A stretch of DNA of 64,000 bases from Rariglobus sp. (GTDB taxonomy: Bacteria; Verrucomicrobiota; Verrucomicrobiia; Opitutales; Opitutaceae), in assembly GCA_029266495.1 (NCBI GenBank), contig JAQSWS010000013.1, positions 1 to 64,000 of the forward strand, in the 5' to 3' direction. This document shows, one piece after another, positions 25,201-32,589 of the stretch. Positions within the stretch are counted from its first letter, which is position 1. The number at the start of each line of letters is the position of its first letter. A program made the position numbers and the translations under genes. Below the pieces are notes generated by a model. That model saw nothing but the letters and a program-made list of their open reading frames with translations, made no database searches and was not told the origin of the DNA.

Positions 25201-25389
25201 GACGGTCTCGGCGATGGTCTTCGGATTGGCGCCGGGGTAACTCGCGGTGACGATGACGGTCGGCGGGATGACCTCGGGGTATTCGCTGATCGGCAGCTGA
25301 AAGAGCGAAATCGCGCCGACGATGAAGATGATGATCGATAACACGCCGGCGAAAATCGGGCGCTTGATGAAGAAGTCGGAGAAGTTCAT
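22210..25389 (-). CDS. RND efflux pump inner-membrane transporter (HAE1/AcrB type)
   Basis: 1059 residues from ATG 25389 (MNFSDFFIKRPIFAGVLSI), the standard start of AcrB-like transporters. Twelve membrane segments and two large periplasmic loops are present. The proton-relay pair lies in GIVVDDAIVVVENVERN, and the second half has FPLSILLVFLVLAAQYESFRLP, all typical of hydrophobe/amphiphile exporters. It works with the MFP encoded just upstream and the OMF just downstream. A 25-bp palindrome 135 bp before its ATG may be a second control point in addition to the TetR operator upstream of the MFP. Confidence 0.97.
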   Translation of the reverse strand: MNFSDFFIKRPIFAGVLSIIIFIVGAISLFQLPISEYPEVIPPTVIVTASYPGANPKTIAETVSTPLEQSINGVENSLYMFSQATSDGLMTLTVTFKLGTDVDKAQVQVQNRVAQALPKLPEEVRRLGVTTQKSSPDITLVVHLFSPDGRYDDVYVRNYAAINIKDPLTRLPGVGQVNMWGSGDYAMRVWLDPNKVAARNLTAGDVVAAIREQNVQVAAGSVGRQPNPNGAETELLINTKGRLVSEEEFGDIIVKNGARGERVQLRDVARVQLGASDYSLRSLLTNKTAVGIGVFQLPGANAIALSDEVRATMVKLKADFPEGLDYAIAYDPTVFVRSSIKSVVHTLIEALILVVIVVLLFLQTWRASIIPLAAVPVSLVGTFAVMSAFGFSINALSLFGLVLAIGIVVDDAIVVVENVERNIALGHTPFEATKIAMREVTGPIVAVALVLSAVFVPTAFISGLTGQFFKQFALTIAISTVISAFNSLTLSPALSALLLRSHHAPKDRVTRVIDRLFGWLFRPFNRFFDWASQKYSNGVARLIRVSALALVVYVGLLALTGFTLSKVPSGFVPSQDKQYLISFAQLPDAASLERTDEVIRRMTEIAMQHPGVADVIAFPGLSINGFTNSPNSGIAFTMLKPFDERKGPGMSGPEIAADLQAKFNEIQESFVAIFPPPPVNGLGTTGGFKLYVQDRAAVGYDELYRATQELIAKANQTPGLAGVYSSFTVNTPQLEIDVDRAKAKQQGVPLSNIFETLQVNLGSLYVNDFNRFGRTYQVVAQADAEFRTHATDINRLKVRNAAGQMIPLGTLATVKESYGPDRAMRYNSYAAADLSGAPAPGYSSVEAEAIMEKLAAEVLPKGVVLDWTDLTYQRIIAGNTGLFIFPLSILLVFLVLAAQYESFRLPFAVLLVVPMALLSAMLGIWATAGDNNIFTQIGLIVLIGLAAKNAILIVEFAVKLREEGKGIVEAALEASRLRLRPILMTSIAFIAGVIPLVFSSGAGAEMRQAMGVAVFAGMIGVTIFGLFLTPIFYVVLEKLGVKKPAPAVAEVPQPEPAAT

Positions 25390-25523
25390 TTTCGGAGGCG
25401 CGCGGGGACGCGCGACGAGTTGAGAGCTGAGAGATGAAAGTCGAGAGACCGGAGGGATGCGGACCGGAGGGAGTTGGCAAAGCAGTGGCTGGAGGCTGCG
25501 AGGGCGGGTGCTTTTCAAAGAAT

Positions 25524-25548
25524 CAAAGTAACCCAATAGGTTACTTTG
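25524..25548. promoter_or_regulatory. 25-bp palindromic operator, copy 2
   Basis: CAAAGTAACC (25524-25533), CAATA, GGTTACTTTG (25539-25548): the exact reverse complement of copy 1. It lies 135 bp before the RND ATG and 12 bp after the stop codon of the MFP gene, suggesting an internal promoter or control point within the pump operon. Confidence 0.75.
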
Positions 25549-25560
25549 CCTTGGATTGAC

Positions 25561-26775
25561 TTAATTCAGGGCGACCTTGGTGGGGGCGGCGGGCGCGGGG
25601 GCGGTTTCGGCGACGACGGTCATGCCGGGGCGGACGCGCTGCAGGCCGTTGACGATCACGCGGTCGCCGGGAGCGAGGCCTTCGCGAACGACGCGCCGGC
25701 CGTCGATGATGGAGCCCAGTTTGACGGTGCGGTAGGCAACGGTGTTAGCCGCGTCCACGGTGAGCACGAACTTCTGGCTTTGGTCCGTGCCGATGGCGCG
25801 TTCGCTGATGAAGAGCGTGGGCTCGGGAGCGCTGACCGGAAGCCGGACGCGGGCGGAGAGGCCGGGGATGAGCTGGCCGTTTGTATTCGAAAATACCATA
25901 CGCAGCACGAGGCTGCCAGTGCCGGAATCAAGGCGGTTGTCGGCAGACTCGATCACGCCGCGGTGCGGGAAACCGGTTTCGTCGCTGAGCTCCATCTCGA
26001 CGGGAACAAGGCCGGCGGGATTGGTCGCGAGGCGTCCTGCGGCCTGGAGGCGGTTGAAAGCGAGCACGGTGGCCTCGTCGACGTCGGCGTAAACGTAGAC
26101 TTCGCCCGTCGATACGATGGAGGTGAGCAGCGTGGCCGAGCCCGGCGCGCCGGAGACCAGGTTGCCGGCGGTGACGTAGGCGCGGCTTACTCGGCCGGTG
26201 ATGGGCGAGCGCACTTCGGTGTGCTCAAGGTCAAGGCGGGCGGCGGCGAGCGCGGCTTCGGCGGCGAGCAGGCCGGCACGCGCCTCGGCGAGACGGGAGC
26301 TGCGGGTGTCGGCCTCCTCGACGGAGATGGCACGCTCCTTGAGGAGTTCGTCGGAGCGTTTCGCTTCACGTTCGGCGATGCTGACGCGGACACGAGCGCT
26401 CTCAACCTGCGCGGTGGCGAGGTCGAACTGGGCGCGATACCAGCGCGGATCAATCGTGAAGAGAATGTCTCCCTTGCTGACGAGCTGACCCGCCTGGAGG
26501 CGCACCTCGTCGATATGGCCGGAGACGCGCGGACGAAGCTCGACGGATTCGACGGCGTCGACCCGACCGAGAAGTTCACGGTGCTCAACCACGGTGCGTT
26601 GCTCGACAGGGGCGACGGTGACCTTGGGTCCGGCAGGTGCGGAGACCGGCGCCGCGGAGACCGCAACCACGGTGACCAAGCTCAGGCCGAGAAGGGAAAC
26701 GAACAGGCGATAACGTGACAGCCGGACGACCCGGGACGCGGCGGTAAAAGTGGAGGCGGAGATGGGAGTGCTCAT
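25561..26775 (-). CDS. RND efflux membrane-fusion (periplasmic adaptor) protein
   Basis: 404 residues from ATG 26775. An N-terminal membrane segment (YRLFVSLLGLSLVTVVAVSAA, about 22-42) is followed by lipoyl halves (VELRPRVSGHIDEVRLQAGQ and ARLDLEHTEVRSPITGRVSRA), a helical hairpin between them (about 115-195) and beta-barrel and membrane-proximal domains, as in AcrA/MexA. No lipobox Cys. It links the RND transporter to the outer-membrane factor. First gene of the pump operon, preceded by a TetR operator-like site. Confidence 0.95.
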   Translation of the reverse strand: MSTPISASTFTAASRVVRLSRYRLFVSLLGLSLVTVVAVSAAPVSAPAGPKVTVAPVEQRTVVEHRELLGRVDAVESVELRPRVSGHIDEVRLQAGQLVSKGDILFTIDPRWYRAQFDLATAQVESARVRVSIAEREAKRSDELLKERAISVEEADTRSSRLAEARAGLLAAEAALAAARLDLEHTEVRSPITGRVSRAYVTAGNLVSGAPGSATLLTSIVSTGEVYVYADVDEATVLAFNRLQAAGRLATNPAGLVPVEMELSDETGFPHRGVIESADNRLDSGTGSLVLRMVFSNTNGQLIPGLSARVRLPVSAPEPTLFISERAIGTDQSQKFVLTVDAANTVAYRTVKLGSIIDGRRVVREGLAPGDRVIVNGLQRVRPGMTVVAETAPAPAAPTKVALN

Positions 26776-26805
26776 GGCAGGATGTGTGAAAAGACGGTCA
26801 GAATA

Positions 26806-26823
26806 GACTACTAGATAGTAAAC
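26806..26823. promoter_or_regulatory. TetR operator-like site before the pump operon
   Basis: This 18-bp site (plus strand GACTACTAGATAGTAAAC) matches the perfect palindrome in front of the TetR gene at 14 of 18 positions and keeps the half-site TAGTAAAC. It lies about 30 bp upstream of the MFP ATG at 26775, a suitable repression position. Confidence 0.6.
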
Positions 26824-26843
26824 AATTATGGCAAAAAAAGGGC

Positions 26844-27458
26844 TTACGAAGAGGTGTGGGCGGCCGCGGCGCCGAGCATGCCCAAAGCGCTTTCGGGAAG
26901 GATGCGGAGGAACTCGAGATCGTTTTGGATGCGGGCTTGACCGAGGCTGCCTTCGAACAAGGCAAACAGGCATTTGGCTTTGGCGGCAGCGTCGCCCGGG
27001 GGAACGGAACCGCCGGCTTGGGCGTCACGGATGGCCGATTCAAAATAACGGATCTGACGCTGGAGGATCTCCTGGACCTTCAAGCGAATGGTTTCGTCCT
27101 GGGTGCTGGTCTCGGATCCGACAGAAAAGCACGGGCAGCCAAGCACTTGTCCATGCTCTTTCTGCAACTCAGCCTGAGAGTCATAGACGTGCTTGAAGAA
27201 GTCCCTGATACGATCGAGAGGCGCCACCGAGGCAGAAAAGAGAGTATCCCATTTCTGTTTGCCGCACTCGTTCCAGTCAGCCTCAAGAGCAGCGACCGCC
27301 AAGGCCGACTTGGATTCGAAGAAGTAATAAAAACTGCCCTTCTTCACGCCGGCTTTCTCGCAAATGGCATCAATGGTAACGACGCCGTAGCTGCGCTCCC
27401 AAATGAGATCGAGCGCCGCTTCGAGCAGCTTTTCTTTGGCGTTACTGGTGCGTCCCAT
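26844..27458 (-). CDS. TetR/AcrR family repressor of the efflux operon
   Basis: 204 residues. The N-terminal helix-turn-helix (about 10-55) reads LLEAALDLIWERSYGVVTID, then AICEKAGVKKGSFYYFFESK. The helical C-terminal domain contains a CPCF motif near residue 107 that could be redox- or ligand-sensitive. It lies directly upstream of the MFP gene in the same direction. A perfect palindrome 13 bp before its own ATG and a related site before the MFP ATG point to repression of both itself and the pump. Confidence 0.93.
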   Translation of the reverse strand: MGRTSNAKEKLLEAALDLIWERSYGVVTIDAICEKAGVKKGSFYYFFESKSALAVAALEADWNECGKQKWDTLFSASVAPLDRIRDFFKHVYDSQAELQKEHGQVLGCPCFSVGSETSTQDETIRLKVQEILQRQIRYFESAIRDAQAGGSVPPGDAAAKAKCLFALFEGSLGQARIQNDLEFLRILPESALGMLGAAAAHTSS

Positions 27459-27470
27459 GGGCAGACGATT

Positions 27471-27488
27471 GTTTACTATTTAGTAAAC
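27471..27488. promoter_or_regulatory. Autoregulatory TetR operator
   Basis: GTTTACTA-TT-TAGTAAAC is a perfect palindrome with 8-bp arms, 13 bp upstream of the TetR ATG. The half-site recurs at 26806-26823. The position is compatible with blocking the promoter or early elongation. Confidence 0.7.
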
Positions 27489-27552
27489 TACAAGTCCAAA
27501 AAGCAAAATTTTTGTTTTCTGCAGGGCTAGACTCGAAGCGGTTCGCGCCGCG

Positions 27553-28524
27553 TCAACTCCGCACGGGCATTTCCAAGGGAATGATGGCATGGCGGCGCAG
27601 TTCGACGCCGCGTAGGAACGTGACGATTGCGCGCTCGCCGATGCGATCGCCAGTGAGTTGCTTGTGCAGTGCATCGACAGCCGGAGTCACGGCGTCGTCG
27701 AGCTTCAGCACGATGTCACCTTCAAGCAGACCGGCCCGCGCGGCGGGACTGTCCGGCTCGAGGCCGGCGACGAGCACGCCGGTTTCCTGCGCGAGGTGGT
27801 GATACCGGGCGACCTTGCGGATCAGGGGCACGGTTTGCCCGGCGACGCCGATGAAGCTGCGGCGGATGCGTCCGTCTTTGATGAGCAGGCCGACCACCCA
27901 GCGCGCGGTGTTGCTGGCGATCGCGAAGCAGATGCCTTGCGCGGGGCGGATGATGGCGGTGTTGACGCCGATGACCTGACCGTGGGTGTTGACGAGTGGT
28001 CCGCCGGAATTGCCGGGGTTGAGCGCGGCATCGGTCTGGATGATGTTGTCGATGAGCCGGCCCGAGGCACCGCGCAAGGATCTCCCCAGCCCGCTGACGA
28101 TACCGGCGGTGATGGTCTGTTGAAAGCCCATCGGCGAACCGATCGCGATGGCGATCTCGCCGGGACGCACGGCATCGCTGTCGAACAACGAAAGGTGGGA
28201 GAGGTCGTCGGCGCTCACGCGCAGCACCGCGAGGTCCGTGTCGGGATCGTCGCCGATGAGATCGGCGGCGAGCTTCCGCCCGTCGGCGAGAAAAACCCGC
28301 AATTCGCGGGCGCCGTGCACGACGTGGCTGTTGGTTAGCAGATAGCCGTCGGGCGAAATGAAAAAGCCCGAGCCGGAGCCACCGGGCGTGTTGTTACCAC
28401 CGACTTCAATGTGAACAACCGCGGGGTGGGCCGCGGCGGCGGCGCCGGAAACCGCGAGCGAATAAGCATCCAGGAGGAGATCGGCGGCGGGCTCCCCCGA
28501 GACGGGTGTGAGCAGTGTGGTCAT
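27553..28524 (-). CDS. HtrA/Deg-family serine protease with one PDZ domain, no visible signal peptide
   Basis: 323 residues from ATG 28524. The trypsin-like domain has the complete triad: H67 in TNSHVVHG, D97 in DPDTDLAVLRV and S173 in GNSGGP. One PDZ domain follows (about 225-318; GVLVAGLEPDSPAARAGLLEGDIVLKLDD). Unlike DegP/DegQ the N-terminus (MTTLLTPVSGEPAADLLLDA) carries no signal peptide or membrane anchor, so the protein may be cytoplasmic; an upstream start giving an export signal was not found. The role in protein quality control is inferred from the family. Confidence 0.9.
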   Translation of the reverse strand: MTTLLTPVSGEPAADLLLDAYSLAVSGAAAAAHPAVVHIEVGGNNTPGGSGSGFFISPDGYLLTNSHVVHGARELRVFLADGRKLAADLIGDDPDTDLAVLRVSADDLSHLSLFDSDAVRPGEIAIAIGSPMGFQQTITAGIVSGLGRSLRGASGRLIDNIIQTDAALNPGNSGGPLVNTHGQVIGVNTAIIRPAQGICFAIASNTARWVVGLLIKDGRIRRSFIGVAGQTVPLIRKVARYHHLAQETGVLVAGLEPDSPAARAGLLEGDIVLKLDDAVTPAVDALHKQLTGDRIGERAIVTFLRGVELRRHAIIPLEMPVRS

Positions 28525-28714
28525 GATGGATGCAAGGAGCCGACAAACCCGGTTTATGCAAACGGGCGGAACCGCGCGCACCTGTAAACATAGCCGCGTG
28601 CGGACAATTAAATTTTCAGCACAGAGGTCGTTGCGCTGAGAAGTCGGAAAGGCGCGGTGCAAGCGCCGGCCCCACGGGACCCGCAGGCTACAGGGATGAG
28701 AATGACGCGCGTGC

Positions 28715-29293
28715 TCAGGCGTGCTGGCCGGCATGCACGCCTTCGGCGATCTCCTCGATCATCTTGCGATTGAATGCCGGGATGTCGGAGGGCTTGCGGC
28801 TGGTGACGAGGCCTTGATCGCACACCACCTCTTCATCGACCCAGTCGGCCCCGGCGTTGATGAGGTCGGTTTTGATGGCCTCATAAGAAGTCATGCGCCT
28901 CCCCTCGACGACGTCCGCCTCGATCAGCAGTTGCGGGCCATGGCAGATCGCCGCCACAGGCTTTCCCGCCTCAAAAAAAGCGCGCGCAAACTCCACGGCC
29001 GCCGGGTCGATGCGGAGCTTGTCGGGATTGAGCACGCCACCCGGAAGCAGCAGCGCGTCAAAGTCACCGGCATCGGCTTTGCCGACGTGAAGATCCACGG
29101 CGATGCTTTGGCCGAAGCCTTCGCCGGTCCAGCTCTTCACCGACTTCTGGTTGGTGGAAACAATCACGGTGGTCGCGCCCGCGGCATCGAGCGCGGCGCG
29201 TGGCTTGAGGAGTTCACTTTCTTCAAAGCCATCAGCGGTGAGGATGGCGATTTTTTTGCCGGCAAGCGAAGGAGGGGTGTCGTTGGTATTCAT
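28715..29293 (-). CDS. DJ-1/PfpI (YhbO-like) family protein
   Basis: 192 residues from ATG 29293. KKIAILTADGFEESEL holds the conserved Glu (24 or 25), and VAAICHGPQLLIEADVV has the nucleophilic elbow C117-H118. These are the catalytic features of the PfpI/YhbO branch, which have been described as glyoxalases, deglycases or stress chaperones; the in vivo role is disputed. It lies between the HtrA-like protease and topoisomerase III genes, all on the minus strand, with gaps of 140-190 bp. Confidence 0.92.
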   Translation of the reverse strand: MNTNDTPPSLAGKKIAILTADGFEESELLKPRAALDAAGATTVIVSTNQKSVKSWTGEGFGQSIAVDLHVGKADAGDFDALLLPGGVLNPDKLRIDPAAVEFARAFFEAGKPVAAICHGPQLLIEADVVEGRRMTSYEAIKTDLINAGADWVDEEVVCDQGLVTSRKPSDIPAFNRKMIEEIAEGVHAGQHA

Positions 29294-29342
29294 AATCTCC
29301 GTAACGAACACCCGGCCGGGAAGAACGTCACGGCGTGGAGGT

Positions 29343-29384
29343 GAAAACAGGCGGCTCCCCGGGGACCTCGTGGGGAGAACCGCC
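29343..29384 (-). terminator. Terminator downstream of the topoisomerase gene
   Basis: On the minus strand GGCGG-TT-CTCCCC pairs with GGGGAG-CCGCC (29384-29350) and is followed by TGTTTTC. It lies about 50 bp after the topB stop codon and separates that gene from the DJ-1 gene. Confidence 0.65.
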
Positions 29385-29436
29385 GATATCGGATGCGTCC
29401 GCCGGAAAGCTCCGGCACCTGGCGGATTCCCCGCGA

Positions 29437-31770
29437 CTAGCCGCCGAAATCGAGCTTCACCTCTCCGCCGATCACCTTGAGCTTCGCATCGAACGTCTTG
29501 CCCGCCTTGGACGTGAACCCGGTCATCGTCCCGGTCACCCCGGTCTTCAAAAGCTGCTGGACGACATCGGTCGTGATTTCTTTTTGAGCGATCACCTTCC
29601 ACACGACGAAGCGACAGCCGTTGCGCCAGTTGGAACAACCATATGCTTTCTTGCCGACGACGACATCGCCCGCGCACACCGGACACGGGCCAAGCGACTC
29701 CTCGGCGTCCGTGGCCTTGTGAGCGGCGTCGGCAACGTCGTAGGCGGGCGCCCCTTTTTTATCGAACCGCAGATGCGCAAAGTGCCGCGTGCCGTTCACA
29801 TCGATGGGATGCGGCGTCAGGCTTCGTTTGTGGACGAGTATCTCCCGTGCGAGCACCGGCGATATCTCCAGACCCCAGAGCACGCCCGGCAGAACGAATT
29901 TGCAGCCCTCCCTCCACTTCGTGCAGCCATAACCCGTGCGTCCGCGCATGACCGGGGCATGACAGCACGGGCAGGGGCCGAGATTCGTGAGGTCAATGGT
30001 GGCCCCGGCCTTGCCTTGCAAAATCTCCCGCGTGTAGGCCTCGACCTCCTGCATGAAGATGCGGGGCTCGTATTCGCCGCGTTCGATCTGCTTGAGACGG
30101 AACTCCCATTCGCCGGTGAGCTCGGGGGATTTGAGGCGTTCGTCCTTCACCAATGCGATGAGCGCCCGGCCGGAATCGGTGCTCACGAGGTTTTTTTTGC
30201 GGCGCTCGACGTATTTGCGCGTGATGAGCACCTCGATGATCGAGGCGCGCGTGGCGGGGGTGCCGACACCCTTGTCCTTGAGCGCCTCCTTGAGGGTTTC
30301 GTCGGTCACGTTTTTGCCGGCGGTTTCCATCAACTGAAGCAGGCTCGCTTCGTTGAAGCGCTTGGGCGCGGAGGTCTTCAGCTGCGCGAGCTTCGGCTCG
30401 TGCGGGTTGCGTTCACCTTCCTGGAAATCGGGAAGTTTTTGCGCGGGCTCGGCGTCCTTTTCCCTGTCATCGGAAACATCACCGCCGTAAAGGGCCTCCC
30501 AGCCGGCGTCGATCAACACCACGCCGCGCGCGCGAAACGGCTCCCCGGCGGCGTTCGCGTCCACGGTCGTGATGGCGCGGACGCATGCCGGATAAAACAC
30601 CGCGATCAAGCGCGTGACGACCGCGTCGTAGAGCCTGGCCTCGTCGCCCTCGAGTTCGCGGCCAAGGACGTGCGTGGGGATGATGGCGTGGTGATCGGAG
30701 ACTTTTTTGTCGTCGATGATGCGCTTGGAGAACGGGAGCGCGGCGAGATCGAGCCTGGCGATCTCGGCGGGTTTGATTGCGCGAAGCTTCTCCAGCAGCG
30801 GGGCGATGGTCGGCTGGATGTCGGCGCTCAGGTAGCTGCTGTCGGTGCGGGGATACGTGAGGAACTTTTTTTCGTAGAGGCTCTGCGCAAGCTTGAGCGT
30901 CTGGTCCGCCGTGAACCCGTGGCGCTTGTTCATATCGCGCTGAAGCGTGGTGAGATCGTAGAGCAGCGGGGGATGCGCGAGGGTGTTTTTTTTGGAAACT
31001 CCCGTGATGACAAGGTCCTGGCCCGTGATCCGTCCGACAACCGCGTCGGCATCGGGCCGGGCGGTGAATTTGCCCGTGGTGTGTTTGAACACGGCTCCGC
31101 GGCAGCGCGTATGGACCTCCCAGAAATCCTCGGCCACGAAACGCTCCACTTCGAGGTCGCGGCCGACGATCATCGCAAGGATGGGCGTCTGCACACGTCC
31201 GAGGCTGAGGAGCAGGTTGCGGCGGCCGTATTCGACCGTGAAGAACCGCGTGGCGTTGAGGCCCACGATCCAGTCGGCCTCGCTGCGGCAGCGCGCCGCA
31301 TGATAGAGCCGGTCGAAGTCGCCGCCGGGAGCGAGCCCGGCAAAGCCCTTTTCGATGGCTTCGTTGGTGAGGGAGCTGATCCAGAGGCGGCGGAAGGGCT
31401 TTTGTTCGCAGCCCGTCCAGGTCTGGATGTAGCGGAAGATCAACTCGCCCTCGCGCCCGGCGTCCGTCGCGCAGATGATCTCCTCGGCCTCGAGGAAGAG
31501 GCGTTTGATGGTTTCGAGCTGCTCGGTGGCGGAGCCATCAGCCCGGGGGCGCAACAGGAAATTTTCCGGAATGATCGGCAGGTGGGAGAGACGCCAGGAC
31601 TTCCACTCGGGGTTGTAGTCCTCGGGTTCCTGAAGCTCGACCATGTGCCCAAACGCCCACGTGACGGTCCAGCCATTGCCCTCCAGCCAGCCATTCCCGC
31701 GCTGGTTTGCGCCGAGATGCCGGGCGATGTCGCGGGCGACGGAGGGTTTTTCGGCGAGGACAACTTTCAC
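29437..31770 (-). CDS. topB: DNA topoisomerase III
   Basis: 777 residues. The Toprim domain starts with MKVVLAEKPSVARDIARHLG and has the metal-binding motif CATDAGREGEL. The catalytic tyrosine is Y306 in FLTYPRTDSSYL. The C-terminal region has two zinc-ribbon-like repeats, GPCPCCHAPV..CTKWREGCKF and GPCPVCAGDV..CSNWRNGCRF, normal for topoisomerase III. Length is slightly above the E. coli enzyme. It relaxes negative supercoils and decatenates DNA as a type IA enzyme. Apparently monocistronic. Confidence 0.97.
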   Translation of the reverse strand: MKVVLAEKPSVARDIARHLGANQRGNGWLEGNGWTVTWAFGHMVELQEPEDYNPEWKSWRLSHLPIIPENFLLRPRADGSATEQLETIKRLFLEAEEIICATDAGREGELIFRYIQTWTGCEQKPFRRLWISSLTNEAIEKGFAGLAPGGDFDRLYHAARCRSEADWIVGLNATRFFTVEYGRRNLLLSLGRVQTPILAMIVGRDLEVERFVAEDFWEVHTRCRGAVFKHTTGKFTARPDADAVVGRITGQDLVITGVSKKNTLAHPPLLYDLTTLQRDMNKRHGFTADQTLKLAQSLYEKKFLTYPRTDSSYLSADIQPTIAPLLEKLRAIKPAEIARLDLAALPFSKRIIDDKKVSDHHAIIPTHVLGRELEGDEARLYDAVVTRLIAVFYPACVRAITTVDANAAGEPFRARGVVLIDAGWEALYGGDVSDDREKDAEPAQKLPDFQEGERNPHEPKLAQLKTSAPKRFNEASLLQLMETAGKNVTDETLKEALKDKGVGTPATRASIIEVLITRKYVERRKKNLVSTDSGRALIALVKDERLKSPELTGEWEFRLKQIERGEYEPRIFMQEVEAYTREILQGKAGATIDLTNLGPCPCCHAPVMRGRTGYGCTKWREGCKFVLPGVLWGLEISPVLAREILVHKRSLTPHPIDVNGTRHFAHLRFDKKGAPAYDVADAAHKATDAEESLGPCPVCAGDVVVGKKAYGCSNWRNGCRFVVWKVIAQKEITTDVVQQLLKTGVTGTMTGFTSKAGKTFDAKLKVIGGEVKLDFGG

Positions 31771-31893
31771 GATGCGCCTAGGAAGGATTCAGCAACGCCC
31801 GCGTCGATACCTAATCACGCTAGGATCGCGCCGGCGGCGTAGCCGCGATTGCCGGCCGAGCCCGGCACAGGGGTGGCTTCAACCGCATCCGCA

Positions 31894-32265
31894 CTATGCT
31901 TCCGGACGTTGCTGGATATGCCACAACACGCCGGCGGGATCGGTCAGGTAGAGGATCGTCCCGTGCGGCCCGCTTTTCGCGTCGCTCACTTTTACTCCCT
32001 CGAATCGATCGAGGATGCCGGCCGCTTGAATGTGCCGCGCCCAGGCGGCGACATCGGCAACCACGAGGTTCATCATGCAATTCTTCGCCCAGCCCTCGTG
32101 GTAGTAGTTCTGCACGAAAAATTGAGCTCCTTCGGATTGAAAAATCGCCAGCCCGTCCCCCTCCCACGTGAGTTCGAATCCCAAGGCTCCATAAAAAGCC
32201 TTCGAAACCTCAAAATCCCTGGACGGCAGGAACGGGCGTAAATCAATAATCTTGGGCGTGATCAT
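31894..32265 (-). CDS. VOC-family (glyoxalase-like) protein
   Basis: 123 residues from ATG 32265; a start 45 bp upstream is possible. The fold signature is LRPFLPSRDFEVSKAFYGALGFE, then the central NLVVADVAAWARHIQAAGI, and finally the closing GTILYLTDPAGVLWHIQQ. It resembles bleomycin-resistance/dioxygenase superfamily members of unknown substrate. Divergent from the giant histidine kinase. Confidence 0.85.
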   Translation of the reverse strand: MITPKIIDLRPFLPSRDFEVSKAFYGALGFELTWEGDGLAIFQSEGAQFFVQNYYHEGWAKNCMMNLVVADVAAWARHIQAAGILDRFEGVKVSDAKSGPHGTILYLTDPAGVLWHIQQRPEA

Positions 32266-32589
32266 GGCAGGGACGGAGCGAAAGGACGGGGGTCTGGCTC
32301 GGCACATCATGCCAAGGGGTGTCGGGGTAAACTTGCCTCATGGAGGCTTCACCCTGTCAATAACCAACGCCCCCGGCCCCATTCACCCTGGTCGATACCG
32401 CCATCCGCTTGATTATGGAACGCGTCAGGGGGGACGCGGAAAGCTCCCGCCAATGCCCCATGGAATGGAATTTGCAGGCGTATCCAAATCGCCAGCACGA
32501 CCCTCACACCTGCTTGCTTTTGCAAGAAACCTCTTATCCTCGGCAGACATTACGGGAGTCCGCCTGATTCCTTTTCGCGCACTCCGCCC
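32266..32589. other. Divergent intergenic region before the giant histidine kinase
   Basis: 324 bp between two divergent genes. A small perfect hairpin CTTGC-TTTT-GCAAG lies at 32513-32526, about 65 bp before the kinase ATG. No promoter consensus was recognised and no additional gene is supported. Confidence 0.4.

Noticed and set aside
20646-25548. The two identical 25-bp palindromes as terminal inverted repeats of a transposon carrying RND and OMF
   Set aside because: No transposase, no target-site duplication and the enclosed genes fit the normal MFP-RND-OMF operon order. A shared operator explains the data better.
29335-31842. A long open frame on the plus strand opposite topoisomerase III
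   Set aside because: The minus strand has all topB motifs; the plus-strand product is low-complexity and Gly/Arg-rich, as expected for an antisense shadow in GC-rich DNA.
32171-32185. GTTCGAATCCC, reminiscent of a tRNA T-loop
   Set aside because: It lies inside the VOC coding sequence and no cloverleaf can be drawn around it.
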